From CAYMSA01 sp964392965 (GTDB lineage: Bacteria > Actinomycetota > Coriobacteriia > Anaerosomatales > Anaerosomataceae): a DNA stretch of 50,915 nt. Position 1 is the first letter of the stretch. Each line of letters opens with the position of its first letter. Location of the stretch: assembly GCA_964392965.1 (NCBI GenBank), contig CAYMSA010000004.1, forward strand, positions 1-50,915. The letters are read 5' to 3'. The notes under the pieces were generated by a model that was not told the DNA's origin, did not search any database, and worked only from the letters and a program-made list of their open reading frames with translations. The translations under genes were made by a program, and so were the position numbers. Below, in pieces: positions 24,456 to 32,152 of this stretch.

Positions 24456-24917
24456 CTACTCGGTTACGAGCTTCGAGTACTGCCCTCCGGCGGCGACATA
24501 GCCCTCGGTCCCGGAGGAGTCCTTCACGTGGTACCAATCGCCAGACGTGTCGAGGTACGTGAGGCGTGTGTCCTTGTCGAGGCTCTTGATGACATCGTTC
24601 GATCGGGACGGCCCCGTCCTGAGCTTCAGGTCCTGCACGAGTACGATCACGGTCTTCTGCGGGCTCTCAGCCGAAGGGGTTTCCGGTGAGGCCGTCGGCT
24701 CGGTACTTGCGGTGGGTTCAGTGGTACCGGTGGGTTCGACGGTGGAGGTCGTGACGGTAGTGTCACCGTCCGAGTCCCGACGCTCGATTGCGTCGTTGTA
24801 CCTGCCGATGATCGAGAAGAGCGCGATGATGACCGCGACGAGAAGAATGACCCCCCCGATGGCACGGACGATGAACAAGCTGTCGACCGGTGGTCGCGTG
24901 AAGCCTTCTCGTGTCAT
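24456..24917 (-). CDS. Membrane-anchored bacterial SH3-domain protein
   Basis: A 153-residue protein: short cytoplasmic N-terminus, one membrane helix ('AIGGVILLVAVIIALF'), a Thr/Pro/Glu/Ser-rich linker, and a C-terminal SH3b domain ('LKLRTGPSRSNDVIKSLDK', 'GDWYHVKDSSGTEGYV'). SH3b domains outside the membrane usually bind peptidoglycan. GGGGG precedes the ATG at 24917. It is 19 bases before the hypothetical gene downstream and 114 bases after paaK, so it may have its own promoter. Confidence 0.75.
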   Translation of the reverse strand: MTREGFTRPPVDSLFIVRAIGGVILLVAVIIALFSIIGRYNDAIERRDSDGDTTVTTSTVEPTGTTEPTASTEPTASPETPSAESPQKTVIVLVQDLKLRTGPSRSNDVIKSLDKDTRLTYLDTSGDWYHVKDSSGTEGYVAAGGQYSKLVTE

Positions 24918-25031
24918 GAGCTGTTCCCCCTGTCACCTCATCCGTCTCCCGAACGCGCACCGCCAATGTCGGCGTTCGTGCCCGATCGCGAGTCTGTGTC
25001 ACGTACGACCGTGGCACAGACGGCCCTGTCG

Positions 25032-26336
25032 TCACCGGTCCGTTCGGCGGTCGATCACGTGTTGCGCCTTGCCTGTTGTGCGTTCAATAGTACCAGGCTC
25101 GACAAGTCTCACGTGCGCACTCAGGCCAGTGACCGCGTGGATCCGGTTGGTCACCCGTTCGATGAACGAGACCATGTCGGCCATCACGTCCGAGAATACA
25201 TCAGCGGCGACCTCGATGTGCACTTCGAGACGGTCGAGGGCTCTTTCGCGATCGACGATGATCAGGTAGTGGGGAGTGACGCCCTCGATGGCGAGGAGTG
25301 CATCCTCGATATGGCTCGGATAGAGGTTCACGCCGCGGATTATCAGCATGTCATCGGTGCGCTGTCGAACCTTCTCCATCCGCGCACTGGTCCGTCCGCA
25401 GGGGCACGGCGTCGTGACTATGCGCGTGAGGTCGCGCGTGCGATAGCGTAGCAGTGGGAAGGCTTCCTTGGTGAGCGTTGTGATGACGAGCTCGCCCTCC
25501 TCCCCTTCCGGTAGGCTCTGTCCTGTCTCAGGGTCGATGATCTCGCAGAGGAAATGGTCTTCGGCGATGTGGAGACCGTCTCGGAGCTCGCACTCACCAG
25601 AGACGCCGGGACCCATCACTTCCGAGAGCCCGTAGTTGTCAGTAGCGCGTATTCCCAGGCGTCCCTCTATGGCATCACGGAGCCCACTCCCCGACGGTTC
25701 TCCTCCGAAGAGGCCGAGTCGCAGCGAGAGCCTGGCGATGTCGATGCCGGCATCTTCCGCCATCTCAGCGATATGGAGAGCGTAACTCGGTGTGCACACG
25801 AGAGCGGTCGTGCCGAAGTCCTGCATCATGAGGATCTGTCGCTCCGTGTTGCCGGGTCCCGCGGGGAAGACCGTCGCCCCGATCCGTTCGATGCCGTAAT
25901 GCATACCCCACCCGCCGGTGAACATCCCGTACGGGAAGGCTATCTGTACGCGGTCGACCGCTGTGATGCCCGCTGCCGAGGCCACCCGTGCGGTGAGTTC
26001 CGTCCACGTGCTGAGATCCCCCCTCGTGTAGCCGACGACGATCGGTGTGCCCGTGGTTCCCGAGGAGGAGTGAACGCGGACCACCTGCTCCATGGGGACG
26101 GCGAAGAGCTCGAAGGGGTATGTGGCGTGAAGCGTCGACTTGTCCGTGAGAGGAAGAAGTCGCAGGTCAGCAAGGGAGCGGATGTCCTTGGGTTTGATGC
26201 CACGTTCGATGAATGCTTGCCGGTAGAAGGGAACACGTTCGTACGCCCAGGCGACCGTCGACTTGAGTCGCCGGAGCTGCAGTTCCTGAAGCGCCGCCCG
26301 GTCCATGGTCTCGTACTCAGGATTCCAGATGGGCAT
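25032..26336 (-). CDS. paaK: Phenylacetate--CoA ligase (aryl-CoA ligase), copy 1
   Basis: A 434-residue AMP-forming ligase. Adenylation motif 'SSSGTTGTPIVVGYT', 'NYGLSEVMGPGVSGEC', 'YRTRDLTRI', zinc-type cluster 'CPCGRTSARME', and the C-terminal 'DDMLIIRGVNLYPSHIE' are typical of PaaK. It activates arylacetates to CoA thioesters or, in fermenters, may run in reverse to make ATP from aryl-CoA. As last gene of the ior-ACT-liv operon, it likely handles the aryl-CoA made by IorAB. ATG 26336 is used; GTG 26342 is possible. Copy 2 is at 44446-45744. Confidence 0.9.
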   Translation of the reverse strand: MPIWNPEYETMDRAALQELQLRRLKSTVAWAYERVPFYRQAFIERGIKPKDIRSLADLRLLPLTDKSTLHATYPFELFAVPMEQVVRVHSSSGTTGTPIVVGYTRGDLSTWTELTARVASAAGITAVDRVQIAFPYGMFTGGWGMHYGIERIGATVFPAGPGNTERQILMMQDFGTTALVCTPSYALHIAEMAEDAGIDIARLSLRLGLFGGEPSGSGLRDAIEGRLGIRATDNYGLSEVMGPGVSGECELRDGLHIAEDHFLCEIIDPETGQSLPEGEEGELVITTLTKEAFPLLRYRTRDLTRIVTTPCPCGRTSARMEKVRQRTDDMLIIRGVNLYPSHIEDALLAIEGVTPHYLIIVDRERALDRLEVHIEVAADVFSDVMADMVSFIERVTNRIHAVTGLSAHVRLVEPGTIERTTGKAQHVIDRRTDR

Positions 26337-26351
26337 CCCCACTCACCCTCC

Positions 26352-27083
26352 CTAGTCGGTATGAAGCCCCAGGTAGATGCGGCGGACACTGTCGTCCGCA
26401 AGCAGTGTCTCGGCGGCTCCCTCGAGGACGACTCTGCCGGTGCCCATGACATAGCCACGATCGGAGTGCTTCAGCGCGAGCCGTGCATCTTGCTCCACAA
26501 GCAGAATCGCCATCCCCTGTGCCCGCAACTCATCGAGGACGGCGAAGATCGCACCGATGACCTTGGGCGCAAGCCCGAGCGACGGTTCGTCGAGAAGAAG
26601 CACGCGTGGGTTGGACATGAGTGCCCGGCCGATGGCGAGCATCTGTTGCTCGCCTCCCGACAGAGTGCTGGCTTCCTGTGTGGCCCGCTCGGCAAGCGCA
26701 GGGAAGAGTGTGCGGACGCGGTCCAGGTCTTCAGCGAGAGCGGTTCCGCGTGGACGGGTGTGTGCGCCGAGGAGGAGGTTCTCGTCGACTGTCATGGGGC
26801 CGAAGAGGAGCCGTCCCTCTGGAACGAGCGCGAGGCCGTCCCGGACCACCTGCTCGGGGGGGCGTGTGGTGATGTCCCTGCCGTCGAGCGACACCGTGCC
26901 CTGGCGGGGGTGTATGAGACCGGCGATCACCTTGAGGAGGGTCGACTTGCCTGCCCCATTGGCGCCGATCAGTGTGACCATCTCCCCTGCCCCGACGTCG
27001 ATCGAGACATCGGTGAGCACGGGCACATGACCGTAGCCGGCACTCACGTCGGCCGTGCGAAGCAGGCGTTCAGGCGTCGGCAT
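26352..27083 (-). CDS. livF: Branched-chain/aromatic amino acid ABC transporter ATP-binding protein LivF
   Basis: A 243-residue ABC ATPase: Walker A 'GANGAGKST', signature 'LSGGEQQMLAIGRAL', Walker B 'VLLLDEPSLGLAP', and the LivF-type C-terminus. ATG 27083 lies inside the end of livG (overlap of 14 bases). The open frame upstream to 27194 is an extension into livG. LivF and LivG energise the LivHM pore. Confidence 0.93.
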   Translation of the reverse strand: MPTPERLLRTADVSAGYGHVPVLTDVSIDVGAGEMVTLIGANGAGKSTLLKVIAGLIHPRQGTVSLDGRDITTRPPEQVVRDGLALVPEGRLLFGPMTVDENLLLGAHTRPRGTALAEDLDRVRTLFPALAERATQEASTLSGGEQQMLAIGRALMSNPRVLLLDEPSLGLAPKVIGAIFAVLDELRAQGMAILLVEQDARLALKHSDRGYVMGTGRVVLEGAAETLLADDSVRRIYLGLHTD

Positions 27084-27912
27084 CAGTGACCTCCTCGCCG
27101 AGGTAGGCCTCGATGACGCGGGCATCCTTCTGTATGAGCAGAGGTGGGCCCTCGGCAATCTTGCGCCCGCGGTCAAGTACGACGATCTCATCACTCACGC
27201 GCATTACGAGTCCCATGTCGTGTTCGACGATGATGATCGTCACACCCGCATCCCGTATGCGGTACAGCGACTCTATGAGCTGGGCGCTCTCAGACGCGTT
27301 GAGTCCTGCGGCAGGTTCGTCCAGGAGGAGCAGCCGGGGGCCGGTGGCGAGTGCGCGGGCGATCTCGAGCGAGCGCCTGACGCCGTGGGGGATGTCGGCG
27401 GCCATGGTATCGGCCCAGTCTGCGATGCCGACCTGCCGCAACAGGTGATGTGCGCGGCCGGTGACGTCAGCAGAGGCCGCCTGGGGCGAGGATGTCCGGT
27501 GCGAACCGGGTGACGCGAGCGCGCGCAAGCGCCTGGGGAGCGAGCGCGACCCTTCGGGCACGCACGCGCCGCCGTCACCGCGTCGCCTGGAGCCGGGAGC
27601 GGTGAGCGGAACGAGGACGTTCTCAAGGGCCGTCATCTCATCGAAGAGCTGGGTGTTCTGGAACGTCCGTGCAAGTCCACGCTTGACGATCTGGTGCGGT
27701 CTCAACCCCATGAGACTCTCATCACAGAAGACGACGGAGCCTGCGTCCGGCCGATCGAACGCCGTCAGGAGGTTGAAGACCGTGCTCTTACCCGCTCCGT
27801 TGGGGCCGATGAGCGCCTTGATCATGCCGCTGTGCACCTCAAAGGAGACGTCATCGACGGCGGTGACGCCGCCGAAACGCCTCGTGAGTCCCTTGACGGA
27901 GAGAAGTGTCAT
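27070..27912 (-). CDS. livG: Branched-chain/aromatic amino acid ABC transporter ATP-binding protein LivG
   Basis: A 280-residue ABC ATPase with Walker A 'GPNGAGKST', Q-loop region 'LARTFQNTQLFDEM', signature 'IPHGVRRSLEIARALA' and Walker B 'RLLLLDEPAAGLN'. It is about 25-30 residues longer than usual LivG; the excess is an Arg/Ser/Gly-rich insertion after 'ENVLVPLTAPG'. ATG 27912 overlaps the livM stop (ATGA). Confidence 0.92.
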   Translation of the reverse strand: MTLLSVKGLTRRFGGVTAVDDVSFEVHSGMIKALIGPNGAGKSTVFNLLTAFDRPDAGSVVFCDESLMGLRPHQIVKRGLARTFQNTQLFDEMTALENVLVPLTAPGSRRRGDGGACVPEGSRSLPRRLRALASPGSHRTSSPQAASADVTGRAHHLLRQVGIADWADTMAADIPHGVRRSLEIARALATGPRLLLLDEPAAGLNASESAQLIESLYRIRDAGVTIIIVEHDMGLVMRVSDEIVVLDRGRKIAEGPPLLIQKDARVIEAYLGEEVTDADA

Positions 27913-28985
27913 CGCATTCTCCTCTCGGCGTCCTTGGCGGGCGTGTGTCCCTGCGCATCGGCTCCGGTTGCCAGCAGGTCGACTTGGGCCGGCGACGGAC
28001 GACGACGAGTGCGGAGAATACTGGCGACGCCGCCCGGCGCGAGAATCACTACGAGGATCATCGTGAGACCGTAGATGTCGGACTGCCAGTTCTGGAGCGT
28101 GGCTGCAGCGGCGTCGCTCAGGCCGGGGATGAACGCGTCGGCATATGGCAGGAGTGAGAGCAAGGTCGCGGCGGTCACCGGACCGGCCACGGAGCGGGCC
28201 CCGCCGATGACGACGATGCCGAGGTAGATGACCGACTGGTCGAGTCCGAACGTTCCGGGCGAGATGAAGCCGACAGCATGTGCGTAGAGCGCTCCGGCGA
28301 GACCCGCAAGCGCCGCGGAGAGGGCGAAGACGCGCATCTTGAGGGTGACGGTGTTGATGCCGCATGCCTCAGCGCCGAGCTCCGTGCCTTCCAGAGCTCG
28401 CATGGCCCGTCCTGTGCGACCGCGGGCGATGAGCGTGACGAGTACGACCACGATGGCGGCGATACCCCAGATGAGCGCGTATACGCCCACTGGCGTGTCG
28501 ATGGCGAAGCTCCCGATGGACGGATACGGGATGGAGCCCAGGCCGTCATGACCGCCGGTGATCGAACGGGCCTCGCGGAACACGACGTACATGATCTCGT
28601 TGAAGGCGAGCGTCGCCATGGCGAGGTAGTGACCATGCAGTCGCAGGCTCGGTAACGCGAGCAACAACCCGATGAGCGTCGACAGGGCCATCGCGGCGAT
28701 GAGGCCGATGAGCCAGGGCATCCCCAGCGCTCCCACGAGGTGCGCGGACGTGTAGGCGCCGATACCCACGAAGGCCGCATGGCCGAGCGACACCTGGCCC
28801 GCATAGCCGAACAGAAGCGCCAGACCGGCCGTCACGATGACGGTGACGCCGACGAACACGAGCACCTTCAGGATGTAGCGGTCGGATGTGAGGAGCGGTG
28901 TAAGGACGACGATAGCAACAGCCACCGCTGCCAGCACGAACGTCGGTGTGATGCGGCGGACGACGCGGCGCTCACGTGCGACCAT
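27909..28985 (-). CDS. livM: Branched-chain amino acid ABC transporter permease LivM
   Basis: A 358-residue membrane protein with about nine hydrophobic helices and LivM motifs 'GYAGQVSLGHAAFVGIGAY' and 'GLGSIPYPS', ending in a hydrophilic tail. The start lies 2 bases after the livH stop, and its stop overlaps livG. Confidence 0.92.
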   Translation of the reverse strand: MVARERRVVRRITPTFVLAAVAVAIVVLTPLLTSDRYILKVLVFVGVTVIVTAGLALLFGYAGQVSLGHAAFVGIGAYTSAHLVGALGMPWLIGLIAAMALSTLIGLLLALPSLRLHGHYLAMATLAFNEIMYVVFREARSITGGHDGLGSIPYPSIGSFAIDTPVGVYALIWGIAAIVVVLVTLIARGRTGRAMRALEGTELGAEACGINTVTLKMRVFALSAALAGLAGALYAHAVGFISPGTFGLDQSVIYLGIVVIGGARSVAGPVTAATLLSLLPYADAFIPGLSDAAAATLQNWQSDIYGLTMILVVILAPGGVASILRTRRRPSPAQVDLLATGADAQGHTPAKDAERRMR

Positions 28986-28987
28986 CG

Positions 28988-29866
28988 CTACACCTTCTCT
29001 CGGCGGGAGCGACCGAAGAGCCCCTGTGGTCGGATGAAGAGCACCAGCAGAAGCACCACAAGCGAGATGACGTCCTTGTAGGTGGAGGACAGGAAGCCCA
29101 CCGAGAGGCTCTCAAGCAGGCCGAGGACAAGTCCCCCGATGACCGTCGCGATGGGATTGCCGAGTCCGCCGAGGATGGCGGCAGCGAAGCCCTTCATGCC
29201 CATCGTGCCGCCCACATCCCACGCGGTCTGCGTGAGTGGTGTGACGGCGACACCTGCGATCGCGCCCAGTGCCGCCGCGATACCGAAGCTCACCATCACG
29301 ACGCGAGCGGTGTCGATCCCCATGAGACGTGCAGCCTCGTGGTTGATCGAGCATGCCCGCATGGCACGTCCGAAGCGCGTCTTGCGGTAGACCCAGGTGA
29401 GGACCGCTACGACGACGAGTGTGATGACCCACAGCCAGACGGTCTGTCGCTCGATCGCGACGCCGATGATCTCGAACGACGGTCCGGGAGTGAACTCGGG
29501 AAGGGCGAGTTCATCAGGACCGAAGATGTGTCTGGCGAGGGACTTCAGGAGCATCGACGCGCCGATGGTGATCACGACGAGCACGAGCGGACTGGCATCG
29601 CGTCGGGGACGCAGGGCAAGCCGCTCGAAGAGCAAACCGATTGCGACAGTGATGAGCACGCTCGCGAGAGCGGCGAGTGGGAGCGGTAGGCCATGGCCGT
29701 AGAAGAAGACGGCGAGCACACCTCCGAGCATGAAGAACTCACCCTGGGCGAAGTTGATCACACCCATGGAACCGTACACGATCGTGAAGCCCAGAGCGAC
29801 CAGCGCATAGACCGCGCCGCTCTTGAGTCCCGCCGCGATGTACTGGAGGAATTCCGCCAGCTCCAT
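28988..29866 (-). CDS. livH: Branched-chain amino acid ABC transporter permease LivH
   Basis: A 292-residue membrane protein with LivH motifs 'AVYALVALGFTIVYGSMGVINFAQGEF' (key part GVINFAQGE) and 'GGLGNPIATVIGG'. ATG 29866 is 3 bases after the livK stop. It forms the inner-membrane pore with LivM. Confidence 0.93.
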   Translation of the reverse strand: MELAEFLQYIAAGLKSGAVYALVALGFTIVYGSMGVINFAQGEFFMLGGVLAVFFYGHGLPLPLAALASVLITVAIGLLFERLALRPRRDASPLVLVVITIGASMLLKSLARHIFGPDELALPEFTPGPSFEIIGVAIERQTVWLWVITLVVVAVLTWVYRKTRFGRAMRACSINHEAARLMGIDTARVVMVSFGIAAALGAIAGVAVTPLTQTAWDVGGTMGMKGFAAAILGGLGNPIATVIGGLVLGLLESLSVGFLSSTYKDVISLVVLLLVLFIRPQGLFGRSRREKV

Positions 29867-29869
29867 CCG

Positions 29870-31060
29870 TCAGTCGTCCAGTCTCCAGGTTCCGCCCTCT
29901 ACCCGGTAGAGCGTGAGGTCGTCTTCGGACAGACCGTTGTGGTCATCGGCGCTGTAGGTGAAGACACCGCCGACACCGATCCAGCCGTCCGTCGCCTCGA
30001 TGGCGTCGCGCAGAGCATCGGAAGACGTGTCGTCTCCGAGCCGGCCAAGCGCGTCGACGACGACGCCGAAGGCGTCATAGGCGTGTCCGGCGAAGATGTC
30101 CGGAGCCGAACCGAAACGGGATGTGTAGCGGTCGATGAAGTCGGTGGCAACCGCGTACTCTTCGGTGTCGACACCGTAGGACTCGGGAACGAGAATCTTA
30201 CCGGCCACGAGACGGACTCCCTCTGCGGCCGTGCCTGCACCGGTGATGAACTCATCGCGTGCGATGCCGGGACCACCGTATACCGGGAGGTCCATGTTGA
30301 GCTGCGACATGTTCTTCACCGCGATGGCGGCTTCCTTCCCTGCGTTCCACAGGAGAATCGTCTCAGCACCGGAGTTCTTGATGGCCGTGAGCTGGGCCGT
30401 CATGTCGGTGTCGCCAGGGTTGAACACCTGGTCCGAGACGATGGTGACGCCGGAGCTGGCGACACTGTCAACGATGATGGCGTGGCCGTCCGCTCCGTAC
30501 GCGCCACTGTCGCTCAGAACGGCGATCTGCGTGTAGCCGGCTGCGGCCATCTTGTCGAGGACGACTGGAATTACGAGCCTGTTGGGCCAGGGCGTCTGGA
30601 AGACCCACTCGGAGAAGTCCGCGGTGATGACAGACCCACCGGCCATCGATACGCTCGGTATCCCGGAGCGCTCGAGTTCCGTGCGCATGGCCATCGTCTG
30701 TCCTGTGCCGGAGGCCCCGATGACGGCGATGACCTTCCGTTCGTCGATGAGACGGACGACCGCTGCCGCAGCTTTTGCGGCATCTGTGGCGTCGTCCTCG
30801 AAGTACACCTCGACGGGCCTGCCGTTGACGCCACCCTCGGCGTTGATACGCTCCACCTCGAGCTCGATGGCCTCCTTCTCGGGAGTGCCGAGACCGGAGT
30901 AGGTGCCCGTAAGCGAGAGAACCACGCCGATGCGATACGGCTCGTCGCCAGCGTCAGCGGAGCCGCCGTTGGAGCCGGACGATCCACAGCCGGCGGCTAC
31001 GAAGCAGGTCGCAGCGAGAGCGCAGGCGGCCGCTCCGGCGATGATGCGCTTCCATCCCAT
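29870..31060 (-). CDS. livK: Amino-acid ABC transporter substrate-binding lipoprotein (LivK-like)
   Basis: A 396-residue periplasmic-binding-type protein with a lipoprotein signal: hydrophobic N-terminus ending in 'CFVAAGCGSSGS' (lipobox VAAGC), then a Gly/Ser linker and the Peripla_BP_6 fold ('RIGVVLSLTGTYSGLG', 'IAVLSDSGAYGADG'). ATG 31060 is used because the signal peptide begins there; the open frame to 31189 overlaps the ACT gene. Ligand may be branched-chain or aromatic amino acids or aryl acids; context with IorAB favours aromatics. Confidence 0.9.
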   Translation of the reverse strand: MGWKRIIAGAAACALAATCFVAAGCGSSGSNGGSADAGDEPYRIGVVLSLTGTYSGLGTPEKEAIELEVERINAEGGVNGRPVEVYFEDDATDAAKAAAAVVRLIDERKVIAVIGASGTGQTMAMRTELERSGIPSVSMAGGSVITADFSEWVFQTPWPNRLVIPVVLDKMAAAGYTQIAVLSDSGAYGADGHAIIVDSVASSGVTIVSDQVFNPGDTDMTAQLTAIKNSGAETILLWNAGKEAAIAVKNMSQLNMDLPVYGGPGIARDEFITGAGTAAEGVRLVAGKILVPESYGVDTEEYAVATDFIDRYTSRFGSAPDIFAGHAYDAFGVVVDALGRLGDDTSSDALRDAIEATDGWIGVGGVFTYSADDHNGLSEDDLTLYRVEGGTWRLDD

Positions 31061-31118
31061 GGTGATCGGTTCCTTCCTCGAGGGTGACTTCGGACCGTGC
31101 TGGCGGACGAACGGGCTT

Positions 31119-31568
31119 CTATGTGGTCGGGCCATGCTCGAGCGGTGTCGCGACATCTGCCAGTGAGGCGAGCTCGACCGGAGCGTCACTCAGCAGGGTG
31201 AGGGCGCGGTCTACATCGGCGACGTTGATTACGACGAACGTGGACACCAGTGAGTAGATGTACTCGATGTTGACGCCAGCCTCGGCGACCACGCGCAACA
31301 CTTGCGCGAGCCCCCCGGGTCTGTCGGGGAGGTCGATGCAGATGACGTCGTCCATGCGCGTCGTGAAGCCGTGGTCGGTGAGGAGCGACTGGGCCTCGCC
31401 CGGTCTGTCGGTGATGAGGCGCAGGATGCCGTAGCCGACGGTGTCAGAGACCGAGAAGCCCCGGATGTTGATGCCGGAATCGCCGAGTGCCCCGGTCACC
31501 TCGCTGATGCGACCGGCCTCGTTGGCGATGAAGACGGAGAGCTGCTGGACGACCGGGCCTGGTCTCAT
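31119..31568 (-). CDS. ACT-domain protein, copy 1
   Basis: A 149-residue protein made of two ACT domains ('VQQLSVFIANEAGRISEVT', 'CIDLPDRPGGLAQVLRVV'). ACT domains bind amino acids allosterically. Its ATG at 31568 overlaps the iorB stop (ATGA), so it is translated with the oxidoreductase. It is probably a ligand sensor for this pathway. A paralogue follows the second paaK (44009-44440). Confidence 0.85.
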   Translation of the reverse strand: MRPGPVVQQLSVFIANEAGRISEVTGALGDSGINIRGFSVSDTVGYGILRLITDRPGEAQSLLTDHGFTTRMDDVICIDLPDRPGGLAQVLRVVAEAGVNIEYIYSLVSTFVVINVADVDRALTLLSDAPVELASLADVATPLEHGPTT

Positions 31569-32152
31569 GCCTCGCACGCACCCTTCTCGCAAGTCCGCTG
31601 GCCGAGACGGAATGCAGCGAGGTTCGCCGCGATGGTCTTGGGCGGAACGCGCTGCTCGATGACGCTCTTCCACGTGTTTTCGCCAAAAGAGAGCCGCGCC
31701 GATGCCGCGCCGAGAAGAACGATGTTCGCCGAGCGAGGGCTTCCGGCCTGACAGGCGAGTGTGTCTGCGTCGACGAGCAGGGCGCCTTCGGCAAGGAGTG
31801 CGGCCTCCACGTCGAGCGGGAGCTCAGCGGTGCCGGTGAGCATCGGCAGTGACGGCATGAGTCGCCGATTGACCACCAGGTAGCCACCAGGACGCAGCAG
31901 CGGCAGGGCGCGGGCCGCCTCGATGAGTTCGAACGCCACGAGGACGTCGGCGGTGCCGGGGTCGATGACCGGAGAGTGGACGGTCTCGCCGAAACGGACG
32001 ATGGTCTGCACCGAGCCACCGCGCTGAGCCATCCCGTGGATCTCGGAGAGCTTCACGTCGAAGCCCTCGGCCACCGCACATCTGGCAAGGACGTCACCAG
32101 CGAGAATGGTTCCCTGCCCGCCCACTCCGGCGAGCACGATCGTGGTCGTCAT
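31565..32152 (-). CDS. iorB: Indolepyruvate:ferredoxin oxidoreductase, beta subunit
   Basis: A 195-residue gamma-domain-type subunit: 'IVLAGVGGQGTILAGDVLA', 'SEIHGMAQRGGSVQTIVRFG' and 'RSANIVLLGAAS'. With IorA it oxidises arylpyruvates to aryl-CoA, reducing ferredoxin. ATG 32152 overlaps the iorA TGA (ATGA). Confidence 0.93.
   Translation of the reverse strand: MTTTIVLAGVGGQGTILAGDVLARCAVAEGFDVKLSEIHGMAQRGGSVQTIVRFGETVHSPVIDPGTADVLVAFELIEAARALPLLRPGGYLVVNRRLMPSLPMLTGTAELPLDVEAALLAEGALLVDADTLACQAGSPRSANIVLLGAASARLSFGENTWKSVIEQRVPPKTIAANLAAFRLGQRTCEKGACEA

Noticed and set aside
26229..26240. GAAC-N2-GTTC sequences inside genes (for example near 26229 and 40065) as LexA boxes.
   Set aside because: The spacing is 2 rather than 4 bases and they lie inside coding sequence.
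25554..27089. A 511-codon plus-strand frame opposite paaK and livF.
   Set aside because: Shadow of two well-recognised minus-strand genes; no family resemblance and no start signal.
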